A stretch of 64,000 bases of DNA, taken from contig NZ_CP101806.1 in NCBI RefSeq assembly GCF_024498215.1, positions 868,001-932,000 on the forward strand. Direction: 5' to 3'. Of the stretch, positions 35,408 through 47,140 are shown one piece after another (position 1 is the first letter of the stretch; every line of letters starts with the position of its first letter). A program made the translations under genes and the position numbers. Source of the DNA: Mycoplasmopsis caviae. Its GTDB lineage: Bacteria; Bacillota_I; Bacilli_A; Mycoplasmatales; Metamycoplasmataceae. The notes beneath the pieces are model-generated. The model saw only the letters and a program-made list of their open reading frames with translations. It searched no databases and was not told the origin of the DNA.

Positions 35408-38386
35408 TTATGCATATGAGCCTAATAAAGGGCATAATACTAATATTGATAATGCTAGAATTATAATTGCGTAAATTGTAAAGGAAATTTTATAAAATCT
35501 TGTTTTAGTTCGTGTTGTAATTGAAACGTTATCATTTTGAATTAAACGTAAATTCTTTTCCTTAGTTTGATATACATCAACTCTTTTTTCTCCAATAAAA
35601 ACTAGGATTAAGAAGATTGCTGAAATTATTGATCCTAAGACTGTACCTCAAATTGAACCAATACTTGTCATTAATTTAGCACTACCAATTGAACTTAATG
35701 AAATTTTTTCTCCTTTAAAATTTCAAATTCTTTCCTTCATAATTGAATTATAAATTAGGTTTGTAAAGAGTTCATTTGTCCCCTGACCACCTGGGGTTAT
35801 ACTTACTGAATTACCTATTTTAATTAATGTATTTGAAACAAGAACATTAAAGTATCAACCACCTGTTAGATCAGGTTTTAGTGTTCCTGTTGCTTTCATA
35901 AATAATGCCATAGGTGAAAGGAATGTTGGTAACATTTTTCAAATAAAGACTTCTCCAAATTGATATCATTTCCTAAATGTCTTTTTCATTCCTTGACGCA
36001 TTTCATAAAATTCATATTCATGTTTAGCTTTAACTAAAAGTGGATCATAAATTTTTACAAACGGTAATCATTCAAGAAATCCTATAAAAATTTTAAGCAA
36101 TCAGTTTTGAATCTTTTTGTTAAAAGCTAATGCGAAGAATAAAGCGGCAAATGTTGAATCTGTTATAAGCCCGATAATAAAGAATACATAGAATATTTTT
36201 ACTTGTGGATTTGAAATATTTGATAGAAGATCTTGATAAAATCAAATTCCAAAAGGTAAAAACAATAACGTTGTAAAGATATTGCCAACCTGTCATAAGA
36301 AAGTGTTAGTAACTATTGCAGGTAGTAATACTGGTCGCTTAATTCCTTTTCTTCTTAAATATCAATAAGTTGCTAAATCACCGCCAATTGATTTAGGTGT
36401 AACATTTTGCACAATTGTTGCAATTAATGAACTAATAATAATGTCATTTCAGCGGACTTTTTGTCCTTGGAAATCCAAAAGCCGTTTGAAGATAATAGTA
36501 TTAAATAAGGCTCATATAAAAAATGAAAGTGCAATTGTTAGAAACGAAATTCGTGTTTTGTTGTTTTCAAAAATAACAATTCACATAATACGGAACATCT
36601 CGCCTATGTTACCATTTGTTCCAAAGAAATTGTCATCTTTAAAATTATAGATTGTAAAATAAAGAAAAACTATAACTCCAATAAACATTGAAATAAAGAT
36701 AAATCATTTAATAAATGTTCAAGGCGTTACTTTACGAATTTTAAAATCTTCCTTTAATTCTAAAATCCCGTCCATTAACTCTCTTTCAAGAATAATTAAT
36801 TTTGTATGATCATCTTGTGTGTTACTTTTTGCAACTACTTCACAATCAACTGAGAATTCTTTTTCCATAATCGAATATTTAACTGTTAATGAATTACCAC
36901 CTTCAAAATAAAGTTTAAGATGTACATTATTATTAACAATGGCTGTATTTTTATATTCTTTAAGATTAACAATTTTGTGGTTACCAATTGCCTCAGATTT
37001 AATAATTCTCTTAATAAATCTTGAAGCCATTTCGTCATCTAGTGTAAAGTTTTTACTTACAACATGATGAAGTCCATAATTGTCATAAATTTTTTGCAAA
37101 ACATCATATAACGAAAGGTTTTTATCCTTATAAAAAATAATCATTCTTATAAGTTCTAACATAAATAAATTGGCATCAAAACCATTGAAAAGTCTGTTAA
37201 AAGGTGAAAACTGGCTAAACCTTGTAAAGGCAAAAATAAGATTTTTGTCGCTGTTTCTTTTTGAAATTTCTCAAATTTCAGAAACTTTTGAAGTTTCTTC
37301 AACATGAATATTATGTTTTAGTGCAATCTGACTTGTTAGTGTACCGACACCAAGTGATTTAATAATATAACTATTTGTTAGATTAGTTTTATCAAAGGTT
37401 TGGTCATCCTCTAGTAAAAAATTTAAATAAAGTGCAGCTATTTCATCGGGTTTAAAATACTTAAATACTTTTTTATGTCTTATTGATAAGTTAACACCTG
37501 AACCATCATGGCTAATTGAAAAATTTGCATTTGTTTTCTTGAATAATGTTTTTCAATAAATTCTACGCAAGCAATCTGGATTATCAGCATTTATGTTAAA
37601 AGCATCTTTTTTTCTATTTGTATCAACATATTCAATATGAAGTCTTTTTAAAATATCAAGATAAAAATTTGTTGTTGAAATTTGAGAAATATCAATACCA
37701 AATTTTAAATCCTTATCTTTTAAGTCTTTAAATAAAGGTAAATATCTTTTGTAAATTTCTTTACTATAATCTAGAGGGCTATGATTATATCTAAAACTAA
37801 TACCTTGATTTGGAATATCAAGATTTAGATAATTCACCGAGTTTAACTTGAATAAAATTCGTGCTACGTCAACATGATTAAAAGGTCTTCCATCGCCTCA
37901 ATTGAAGCTTATTTGCATTATGTTTTTAAGCCCTTTAAAATTTTCAATACTAATAATAGCTTGACAATTATCTTCCTTGGCTGCTAAATTTTTAAGCACA
38001 CTTGGATATGAACCGTTTTTTTCAAAAATATGTGATTTAAAGCCTTTTTCATCAAAAATACGAGCCAAAATATTTATATAGAGTAATGAGTGAAATGAGT
38101 TATCATTTACTAAAAAAATTCTAAATTCGCTGTTTTGTTTATGAACTTCATTCATAACATCACAAAAAGCATGACCAAGTGCTGTAACCGTATAATCATT
38201 AATTAGGTGGCTACCTACCCCAAGTTTAGCAATAACTTTATTAGAAATAAAACGAAGTGGCCTTGAAAAAGCTGAATCAATATCTTGTTTCTCTTTTTTG
38301 AGACCAAAAGTTAACAACTTTTTAACAAATTCATCATCATCTGATGAATTTTTGTTTCATTTGTTTAATATTGGATTATTTGCCAT
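35408..38386 (-). CDS. degenerate phosphohexomutase fused to MprF-like flippase
   Basis: A 992-residue protein in one frame (UGA as Trp). Residues about 25-500 follow the order of phosphomannomutase/phosphoglucomutase domains: IAKLGVGSHLINDYTV resembles domain I, and FKPDEIAALYLNFLL resembles the G-N-E-I-G-x-L-L region. The catalytic loop (normally T-A-S-H-N-P) reads ISIENFKG and the metal loop (normally D-P-D-x-D-R) reads DGSGVN, so this half is probably not a mutase. From about residue 557 onward there are multiple membrane helices with NVTPKSIGGDLATYWYLRR and SITPGGQGTNELF, hallmarks of the LPG-synthase/UPF0104 flippase domain. The upstream glycosyltransferase suggests a glycolipid or glycan role. 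Confidence 0.7.
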
Positions 38387-38484
38387 TATTCACCTTCTAA
38401 TATTTTTAATATTATATATTAAGTTAAATATACTTAATTAAATAAAGAACTTAAATTATTTGAACAAAATTTAAAGTTTTCAAT

Positions 38485-39489
38485 TTATCTCTTAATATTT
38501 TTGGTTGAAAGCAATTTATGTGAAAATATTTTGTAAAGTACTTTGCAAACAAAACTTAATTTATATGGCTCTCTAATTTTATATTTTGTAATATATTCTT
38601 TTAATTTAGTAACAAGAAATTCCTGAACTTCACATTTCTTGTTTTTTTTGTTTGTGCGAAGAAGCATTCAAAAAAATGTTTTTAATTGGTAAAGTGTGTT
38701 AGACTTCATTAAATCAAAATCCTGCTCATTTAGCAAATTAAACTTCGCTATTTTTTTAAAAAATTCATCATACTGCCATATTACATTACCAACAATTTTA
38801 TTTACATTTTCTATTTTCATTACAAGCGAATTCGGTCTTAATAAATATTTAATTAGAACTTTATTAACATACTTATATTTTTGGCAGTTTAAATATAGAA
38901 AAAGCATAAATCTTTGATCTTCAAAGATATGTAGGTCAAATTTTTCATTATATTTTTTGCATATATCTAAATAAAATTGCTTTTTAATGAATACCCCTCA
39001 AGAAAAAGATAAAGTGTTAATAAAAGTTGATTTTGGATCATTTCAGTCTATGTTTTTATTTTTAAAATAAGGTGCATTCATTCTAATTGTTCCACTCTTA
39101 TTTAATGGAATATTAACAACATATTTATAGCGAATTAGTTCTAAACCTTTTTGATAGTTTTTAGCAAAACTATCAAAAACACTTGGATATATTTTATCAT
39201 CGTCATCTAGGAATAAAACATATTCACCTTGGGCTTGATTGATTAAAAAATCACGATTGAATCCTAAACCAATATGCTCATGATAATCCTTTAAATCAAT
39301 AACTCTTATTCTTTCATCTCTTTTCGAAAAATCATTAAGAATCTCTAACGTGTTGTCAGTAGAATAATCATTTAAAACAAGTATTTCAAGATTTGGATAC
39401 TTAATTTTAACTGCTTCTTTTAGTGAAAAGAAGCGATGGCTTGAAATATTGTGACATGGAATAAGTAAACTAACTTTTGGTAAATTCAT
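38485..39489 (-). CDS. family-2 glycosyltransferase
   Basis: A 334-residue soluble glycosyltransferase. The N-terminal GT-A domain reads VSLLIPCHN, then LNDYSTDNTLEIL, and YVLFLDDDDKIYP, where DDDD supplies the metal-binding DxD. The C-terminal half is variable and basic. I chose 39489 as the start because CTAGGAG sits 5 bases upstream; an ATG at 39513 would place that site inside the gene. Neither sugar donor nor acceptor can be read. It lies 98 bp upstream of the mutase-flippase fusion on the same strand. Confidence 0.85.
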
Positions 39490-39702
39490 TGCAACTCCTA
39501 GATAATTATTCATGTTTCATAATTATACACTATGCAACTAAGCAATATTAAAGATGCAGACTTGACAAGTCGAAATTCAATTAAGAAAGCAAAGTGTTTT
39601 GTTTTTATTTGTGCATAAAAACAATAAACACAAATAATTTAAAATCTTAAATATGAGTAATGTTTCCATAATAATAATCTCAAAGTACACAAATCGAAAT
39701 AT

Positions 39703-39727
39703 TTGCATATTTTTATTTTTGTATAAT
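39703..39727 (+). promoter_or_regulatory. candidate promoter of enolase
   Basis: TATAAT at 39722-39727, 39 bases before the enolase ATG. TTGCAT at 39703-39708 is a weak -35 with a short 13-base spacer. An AAGGAG ribosome-binding site follows at 39757-39762. The rest of the 277-bp divergent gap shows nothing else clear. Confidence 0.5.
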
Positions 39728-39766
39728 AATATTAAGTATGAATAAACAATACATTTAAGGAGAAAA

Positions 39767-41131
<1,365 letters not shown>

Positions 41132-41146
41132 TTGATGTCAAAAATT

Positions 41147-41173
41147 AGAGTTCATCATTGAACTCTTTTTTTT
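41147..41173 (+). terminator. enolase terminator
   Basis: Perfect 8-bp stem AGAGTTCA / TGAACTCT with a TCAT loop and an eight-T run, 15 bp after the stop codon. Confidence 0.85.
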
Positions 41174-41181
41174 GATTCATT

Positions 41182-41215
41182 AACAGCCAAATTTCATTAT
41201 TTGGCTGTTTTATAG
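41182..41215 (+). terminator. second hairpin after enolase, ending in the reversed 11-mer
   Basis: Perfect 11-bp stem AACAGCCAAAT / ATTTGGCTGTT around a 6-base loop. Its 3' arm runs into CTGTTTTATAG (41205-41215), the reverse complement of the window-wide CTATAAAACAG element. Here the element is partly inside a terminator-like hairpin. Confidence 0.6.
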
Positions 41216-41310
41216 TACTTTTAGTAAGTTATATATATTCAATTTAGACAAAACTTTGTAAATTTGACAACAAAAATCAAATAAATTTATAACCATAAAT
41301 ATTAATAATA

Positions 41311-41323
41311 TATAATTAAATTA
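41311..41323 (+). promoter_or_regulatory. -10 box next to a start codon (likely leaderless mRNA)
   Basis: TATAAT at 41311-41316 lies only 6 bases before the ATG at 41323, and there is no Shine-Dalgarno sequence. Transcription starting 6-7 bases after the -10 would begin at or near the ATG, which predicts a leaderless mRNA for the PQ-loop gene. Confidence 0.45.
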
Positions 41324-42147
41324 TGAATTTTTTACGTAGTTTTTTTGCTATCAAAGACAGTGTTAATGATGGAGTTAGTGTCTTTATAGCAATTGTTGGA
41401 ATAATTGCGTGCGTTGCTACAATTAGCGTATCAATTCCGCAATTAATTTATTTATTAAAAAGAAAGAAAACAGGAAAGGTTAAATTTTATTCATTTTGAA
41501 TTTTCTTTGTTGCATTATGCAGTTGAATAATTTTTGGTTCATTTACTGGAAAAGATGCAAAAATGGCTGCTGTGGTTTATGCCAATATTTTTTGTGCTTA
41601 TGTTTATTGTGTACTCTTATTTTTTATGTACAAATATGATGAAAAAATTATCAGAAACAAACGAAAGTGAATCGTTTTGAGTATAACCTTAAGCTTAACA
41701 ACAATTTGTTTAGTTGTTGGATTAATTGGCCTATACTTCAAAAAGAAAGATGGAAGCACTCTAAATTTTGATGATAATACAACAGCAATATTGTCTCAAA
41801 TAGTACCAGTAATGACTACTTTTGCATTTTTGCCACAAATTTTAAAAACATTTGAGAAAAGAGATATTGAAGGGCTATCAATAGGCTTAATTCTAATGTT
41901 TGTTTTAACTAACATTTTCTGAATTGTTTATTGATTTTCACTTATTATTGCTGAGGGTAGACTAACACCTGCACTAACCTCAACACTATTGTGGCAAGTG
42001 CTTTCATTATTAATATACACTTCGCAATTGTCAATGATGATCAACATTATAAAATCACATAAAAAAAATATGGAAAACCAAACTAACCAAGATCAAAATA
42101 ACATGACAATTGTTGACCAAAACAACTATAAAACAGGGGTTAACTAA
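41323..42147 (+). CDS. PQ-loop repeat membrane protein
   Basis: A 274-residue protein with about seven membrane helices, read with UGA as Trp. Two PQ-loop motifs are visible: ISVSIPQLIYLLKRKKTG near residue 40 and FAFLPQILKTFEKRDIEGLS near residue 168. This family includes SWEET-type sugar carriers and lysosomal amino-acid exporters; the substrate here is unknown. The hydrophilic C-terminal tail is Asn/Gln rich. The asnA start codon follows the stop by 2 bases, so the two share an mRNA. A CTATAAAACAG copy overlaps the tail codons. Confidence 0.8.
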
Positions 42148-42149
42148 AA

Positions 42150-43130
42150 ATGTACAAAAGTAAATTAAACATTAAAGAAACTCAATTAGCAATACAAGAT
42201 TTAAAGTTTGCATTCACCAAAAAATTAAATAAAGAACTCCATTTAACTAGGGTTTCTGCCCCTTTATTTGTAGCAACAAATACTAAACTTAATGATGGTT
42301 TAAATGGTGAAGAACCCGTTTCATTTGTGCCTAAAAACTTTGGTGAAAAAGTTGAAATAGTTCACTCTCTTGCTAAATGAAAAAGATATGCATTAAAAAA
42401 ATACAACTTTAATACCTATGAAGGTATTTGAACTGATATGAATGCTATTAGAAAAGAAGAGGACCTTGATTATTTACACTCATATTATGTTGATCAATGA
42501 GATTGAGAACTAATTATTAAAAATGAAGACAGAAATCTTGAATTTCTTAAAAAAATAGTTAATACTATTTTTAAATGTATTCGTCACGTTGAATACAAAC
42601 TCTTAATTGATTTTCCACAACTTAATCAAAAACTACCAGAAAATGTAACTTTTATTAGTAGCAAAGAATTATACAATCTATATCCAAACTTAAGCCCTGA
42701 AGAAAGAGAAAGCGAATTTGTTAAAAAACATAAAGCAATCTTCATTTATGAAATTGGTTATCCGCTTTCTGATGGAAAACCTCAATCTAAACGGGCTTAT
42801 GATTATGATGATTGGAAACTAAATGGAGACTTAATTGTTTATGATGCAGTTAATGATAAAGCATTAGAAATATCATCAATGGGTATTAGAGTCGACAAAA
42901 AATCACTACTTGAACAAGCAAAATTTTGCAAAATTAATTCTGATGCTTTTAAAGAGTATCACAACAATATAATTAATGAAGTTTCTCCACTAACTATCGG
43001 TGGTGGGATTGGTCAAAGCAGACTTTCAATGTTTTTATTAGAGAAGAAACACATAGGTGAAGTTCAAGTTGGGATTTGACCTCAAGATTTAATAAAGAAA
43101 CTAGAAGATGAAGGAATATTCTTGCTTTAG
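42150..43130 (+). CDS. asnA: aspartate--ammonia ligase (asparagine synthetase A)
   Basis: A 326-residue enzyme that makes asparagine from aspartate, ammonia and ATP; it has a class II aminoacyl-tRNA synthetase-like fold. Family landmarks: LTRVSAPLFV and LNDGLNGEEPVSF at the N-terminus, HSLAKWKRYAL, EGIWTDMNAIRKEE and YVDQWDWE, and the C-terminal PLTIGGGIGQSRLSMFLLEK. Length is normal for the family. Directly follows the PQ-loop gene, so membrane transport of a related substrate is possible but unproven. Confidence 0.95.
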
Positions 43131-43168
43131 GTTCTCTTATTGTGTATAAAAAATAAAAAAATAATTTC

Positions 43169-43224
43169 AAACTGGAAAAAATTGTGAAAAAACGTGCTTT
43201 TTTCTTAATTTTTTCCAGTTTTTT
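43169..43224 (+). terminator. asnA terminator
   Basis: A long hairpin: AACTGGAAAAAATT (43170-43183) pairs with AATTTTTTCCAGTT (43207-43220), with an inner A6/T6 pairing, and runs into a T tail. It is 40 bp after the stop. Confidence 0.8.
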
Positions 43225-43270
43225 AATTTGCCTTTATATTTTAGGCAAGTTTTAAATTGAAAGGAGGAAA

Positions 43271-44978
43271 ATGAACTTAACTTTTAATGATTATTTTATG
43301 GGACTAATTTCGCATAAGGATCAAAGCAATATTATGCAAAATATCCTTACGATGGAAAAAGTTAATGAAGAAGCTTACAAAAAAATAAGTGAAAATGAAC
43401 CAGAAAAGAGTTTACTTCTGACTGAAAGTAGACCTAAAAACAAAAGCAAACACATTTTAAGTATTATGAAACCACAGTTAGCAAAAATTATTCGGGAGGA
43501 TTTTTTGAACAGAAGCAATAAAAATTGATTTAAAGACTTTTATTCAAAAAACACCTATTATAAGTATAGAAAACAAGCAGTAGAGGAGTTTTTGTACCAT
43601 TTTTTTAATACCTAAACCACCAGTTGAGGTGATTAACAATATATCACAAGAACGCTATACTTATAAGTCCCTATATTCAAAAATATCTAATATTGATGAT
43701 TGAAACGAATATTATGAATATGATTCATCAAAGGCATGTAATGTGGTTCAAGGAAATGTCGAAATAAGAAGATATTTTCATGAGGACAGATTTGCTATAA
43801 AAATCTTTTTTATTCAACCATATAAATTACACAAAAAATTCTTTGACAGTGTACGAATTGAAATTAATGGAAAACCAGTAAAAAGTGAAATACTTGAAGC
43901 TGCAACCGATACAACTTGGGCAAGGGATAAAATTGCACGTGATTATCTTAGTATAGATAAGTGAACTAAAAAATATAAAGAAAAAGAATCTATGATTGGA
44001 ACAATTGTTTTATCTCCAAAATTTATTGATTTACCATATGAAAAATTTAGAAATCTAAGAATTTTTTGAAATAGTAAGAAAAGCGATGCGGAAAAACAAC
44101 TTTGAGAAATCAACAGAATTCCAGAGGAAAGAAGAGAATATACATTTAATGCAAAAGACAATAAAGTTACATTCATGATACCACAATTATATGAATTTGA
44201 CTTTAATGGCTATGGTTGAAAAGAAGAAAATAGTTCAACAATTAACTATATGAGAACCGACATTACATTAAATGAATTTGATAAATTTAAGAGAAAAAAT
44301 GAATTAGCTAATATTGAAACAACTGAAGTTGTCAAAAGTTCAATTAATGAAGGTGTAATCTATACTTATGACCGTACACATCACTGGTATGGCTTAAGTC
44401 AAAGTGATTATAAAAAAGAATCAAAATCAATAAGAGATTTCAAGAGAAAATGAGATAGTTTTTATTCATCAATTGGGCTTGATAATTTTAGTATTAAGAG
44501 CATTCACAATGAATTATTCAATAAAATTAAAAATGAGGTTTACACCAAAACAATAACTAAACCTGAAGACGTAACTAATCATAAAGACTATAAAACAGTA
44601 ACATATGACAATTTCATTGACTATGATTATAATAATCCTGGTCTTGTGCAATCAACAAAAACACTAACACCTGGTGTATTTATTCCTTATAATCACAAAG
44701 GCGAATTCAAGACAAATTACCTATTTGCCTTTAATGATAAAGCAATGACACCAGGAAGTAAGCCAATAATACTAAATATTAATAACTATCAGTTTGTAAA
44801 ACAAAAACTTCTTGATCCAAGTGAAGGCTTAATTGAATATAAATACAGCGACAGCAGTGAAAAATTTGTTCAGGATATGAATTATAAATTTAATTACGAA
44901 AAAATTGAACAGTTCCTAAAAACTAAAGATATCTCTTCGATATTTGTGCTTGATAAATACAAGGTAACTAATGAGTAG
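43271..44978 (+). CDS. unrecognised protein split by one-base shift in T7 run
   Basis: A first frame (43271-43615, 114 residues) has a strong AAGGAGG site and ends in FLYHFFNT. A second frame opens at about 43584 and runs to 44978, but has no good start codon. Removing one T from the T7 run at 43600-43606 joins them into a single 568-residue protein reading FLYHFLIPKPPVEVINN. No signal peptide or membrane segment is visible. Lys, Tyr and Asn rich, family not recognised; a link to M. hominis hypothetical families near opp is possible but unverified. Its 3' end overlaps the next gene by 8 bases. Confidence 0.65.
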
Positions 44979-45372
44979 TAAGAAAAAGAAAATATTAATT
45001 CCTATCTTAGGGACAATTGCCGCTTTAGCGGTGGTAACGCCAATTGTCGTTGTTTCTGCTGCTAAAACCAAAAGAAAAGATTTCAAGAAGCAAGAAAAAG
45101 CCACTACATATGACATCTTTCCAAAACTAGATTACAACAATTATTATAGATTTATAAAAATTGATGATAATGGTAAGGAATATATTGACGAAAATGTGGT
45201 GCCACTTATAGTTAAGGATGTTCTTGAAAAAATGAATACATCTTTTGATGGCAAGGTTTCATTTGATTATAAATTTGTAAGTAAAAATCATTTAGAACTC
45301 AAGTTTATGTACACAGGTAATAATGAGGAATATTACAAAACATATACACTTAGGACAAAGAACGTGTCTTAA
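44971..45372 (+). CDS. small membrane-anchored hypothetical protein
   Basis: A 133-residue protein. A basic start (MSSKKKK) leads into one hydrophobic segment (residues about 8-30, ILIPILGTIAALAVVTPIVVV), then a charged extracellular or cytoplasmic domain containing DIFPKLDYNNYYRF. No lipobox. Its ATG lies 8 bases inside the end of the preceding gene, so the two are probably co-translated. Family not recognised. Confidence 0.7.
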   Translation: MSSKKKKILIPILGTIAALAVVTPIVVVSAAKTKRKDFKKQEKATTYDIFPKLDYNNYYRFIKIDDNGKEYIDENVVPLIVKDVLEKMNTSFDGKVSFDYKFVSKNHLELKFMYTGNNEEYYKTYTLRTKNVS

Positions 45373-45383
45373 TAAGGGTTCAA

Positions 45384-45414
45384 AAAAATCGCAACTTTGC
45401 TTGCGATTTTTATT
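45384..45414. terminator. shared bidirectional terminator
   Basis: AAATCGCAA (45386-45394) pairs with TTGCGATTT (45401-45409), flanked by A and T runs. It lies between the convergent 44971 gene and oppF and can serve both. Confidence 0.8.
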
Positions 45415-45439
45415 ATTTTTTTGCTTTTTTTACTGAATC

Positions 45440-47140
45440 TTAATTTTTTGTTTTCTTAGCACCTGGGGCTTTCGCTACTCGTCTTGAGTTTTTCCCTTTA
45501 ACTGGTTTTTTAGCCTTGTTAGTTATTCTTCTAACTTTGGCATTTTTAGTTGAATGCTCCACCTTGTGAACTTCATTTTCTAGTTCAATGTTAATTGTGT
45601 TTGAACCACTTTTACGGTTTTCAATTAAGGTTTCAGTAGGCTTCCTATTGGTTTGCTCATCATAAATAATGTTTGAATTATTTTCAACATTTTTACTAAC
45701 AGATTCATTAATTGAAGAAATTAACTCATCAATTTGAATACTCTTGTTATCTTGTTCTTCTTCAATAACAAAGTCATCAAGTGTAATTTTTTCTTTTCTT
45801 TCCCTTTTTTCTTCTATTTTGTCTCATTTAACTCTGTCTTTTTTGTATTCAGCCAGTTCCTCATCAGTGGCTAAAACAAAGTGATTATTTCCTAGATTTT
45901 GTCACACAGGTTGATTCTTTTCATCATACTTATGCATACTTGGATCATAGATATAGCCTAAAAGAGAACCCTTTTCACTTTCAATTGAAGGTACAGCATC
46001 AAGTAAACTTCTTGTATATGGATGGTGAGCATTATGAATAATCTCATCAGTTGGGCCAACTTCAAGAAGTACTCCTTTATTAATTACTGCAATTCTATCT
46101 GAAATGTATTCAACCATACGTAAATCATGAGCAATGAAGAGAATTGTTAAGTTATATTTTTCTTTAAGTTCATTAAAAATGTTAATAACTTGGGCTTGAA
46201 TAGAAACGTCAAGTGCTGAAATCGGTTCATCAGCAATTAATAATTTAGGTTGAAGTACCACCGAGCGACAAATACCTAGACGTTGTTGTTGACCACCAGA
46301 GAACTCTAATGGAAAACGACTAAGTACAGTTTCATCTAAACCTACTTGTTTAAGAATGTCGACAATTAGTCGTTTTTTACACTCTTTTTCATTTAAATTG
46401 TTTAATGTTTTACGTTCAACTTTCTTGATTTCTAAGAAATCAACAGCATTCTTGTAACCTGCATTTTGTGAGTATCTTCTGTGAATTTCTTCATATATTG
46501 TTTTATAAACAAACTCGTTTGATTTTTCAATAGATTGTTCAATTTCACGGCTTGTTTTTATCCAATTTTTAACAAGTGGTTTATCAGGTTCAACTTGAAC
46601 AACTAATTGATTAAGTTCTCTAAGAACTAACTCATTATAGCGAGTTAAATAAATATATTTTGAGTTTTTTAGATTTGTTAAACCTTCTCCAACAACTGTT
46701 TCAACATTTTTATATGGGTTGAGTGAGTTGGTTGGGTCCTGAAAAATCATTTGAACCTTGTTGACCATAAAGTTAACAATTTCTTTATATTTCTTTGTTC
46801 ACTTAAAGCCTTTATCAAGATTCTTTGGGATAACACGATCAAGGATTTTAATATAGCCAAATGTGTGTGGGGTTAAGCCAATTATTGCTCTTCCCGTGGT
46901 ACTTTTACCACTACCACTTTCGCCAACTAAACCAAGAACTTCACCGTCATAAATATTTAAATTTAAGTCTTTTATAGCACTGAATTTTTTTGTACCAAAA
47001 CCATAATCTACATCTAAGTGCCTAATTTCTACAAGAGGTTTTTTATCAGGATATGCATTAAGCATTTCATCAGTCCCTTGCTTAATTTCTCTTGCAAGTG
47101 ACTTAGCAAATTTTCGCTTTTCAATGTAATATTTAGGCAT
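45440..47140 (-). CDS. oppF: oligopeptide ABC transporter ATPase OppF, extended
   Basis: A 566-residue ABC ATPase, well above the usual 310-330. Walker A GESGSGKST, Q-loop MIFQDPTNSLNPY, signature EFSGGQQQRLGI, Walker B LLIADEPISALD, H-loop IAHD and the C-terminal HHPYTRSLLDAVP are intact. The extra length is an insertion of about 100 residues between Q-loop and signature (charged, helical) and a C-terminal tail of about 150 residues ending in a Lys/Arg-rich stretch (KKPVKGKNSRRVAKAPGAKK). I chose the ATG at 47140 rather than 47206, since the latter lies inside oppD. It overlaps the oppD 3' end. Confidence 0.92.

Noticed and set aside
43271-45372. Immunoglobulin-binding/protease pair (MIB-MIP)
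   Set aside because: No signal peptide on the first gene, no serine-protease motif, and sizes do not fit.
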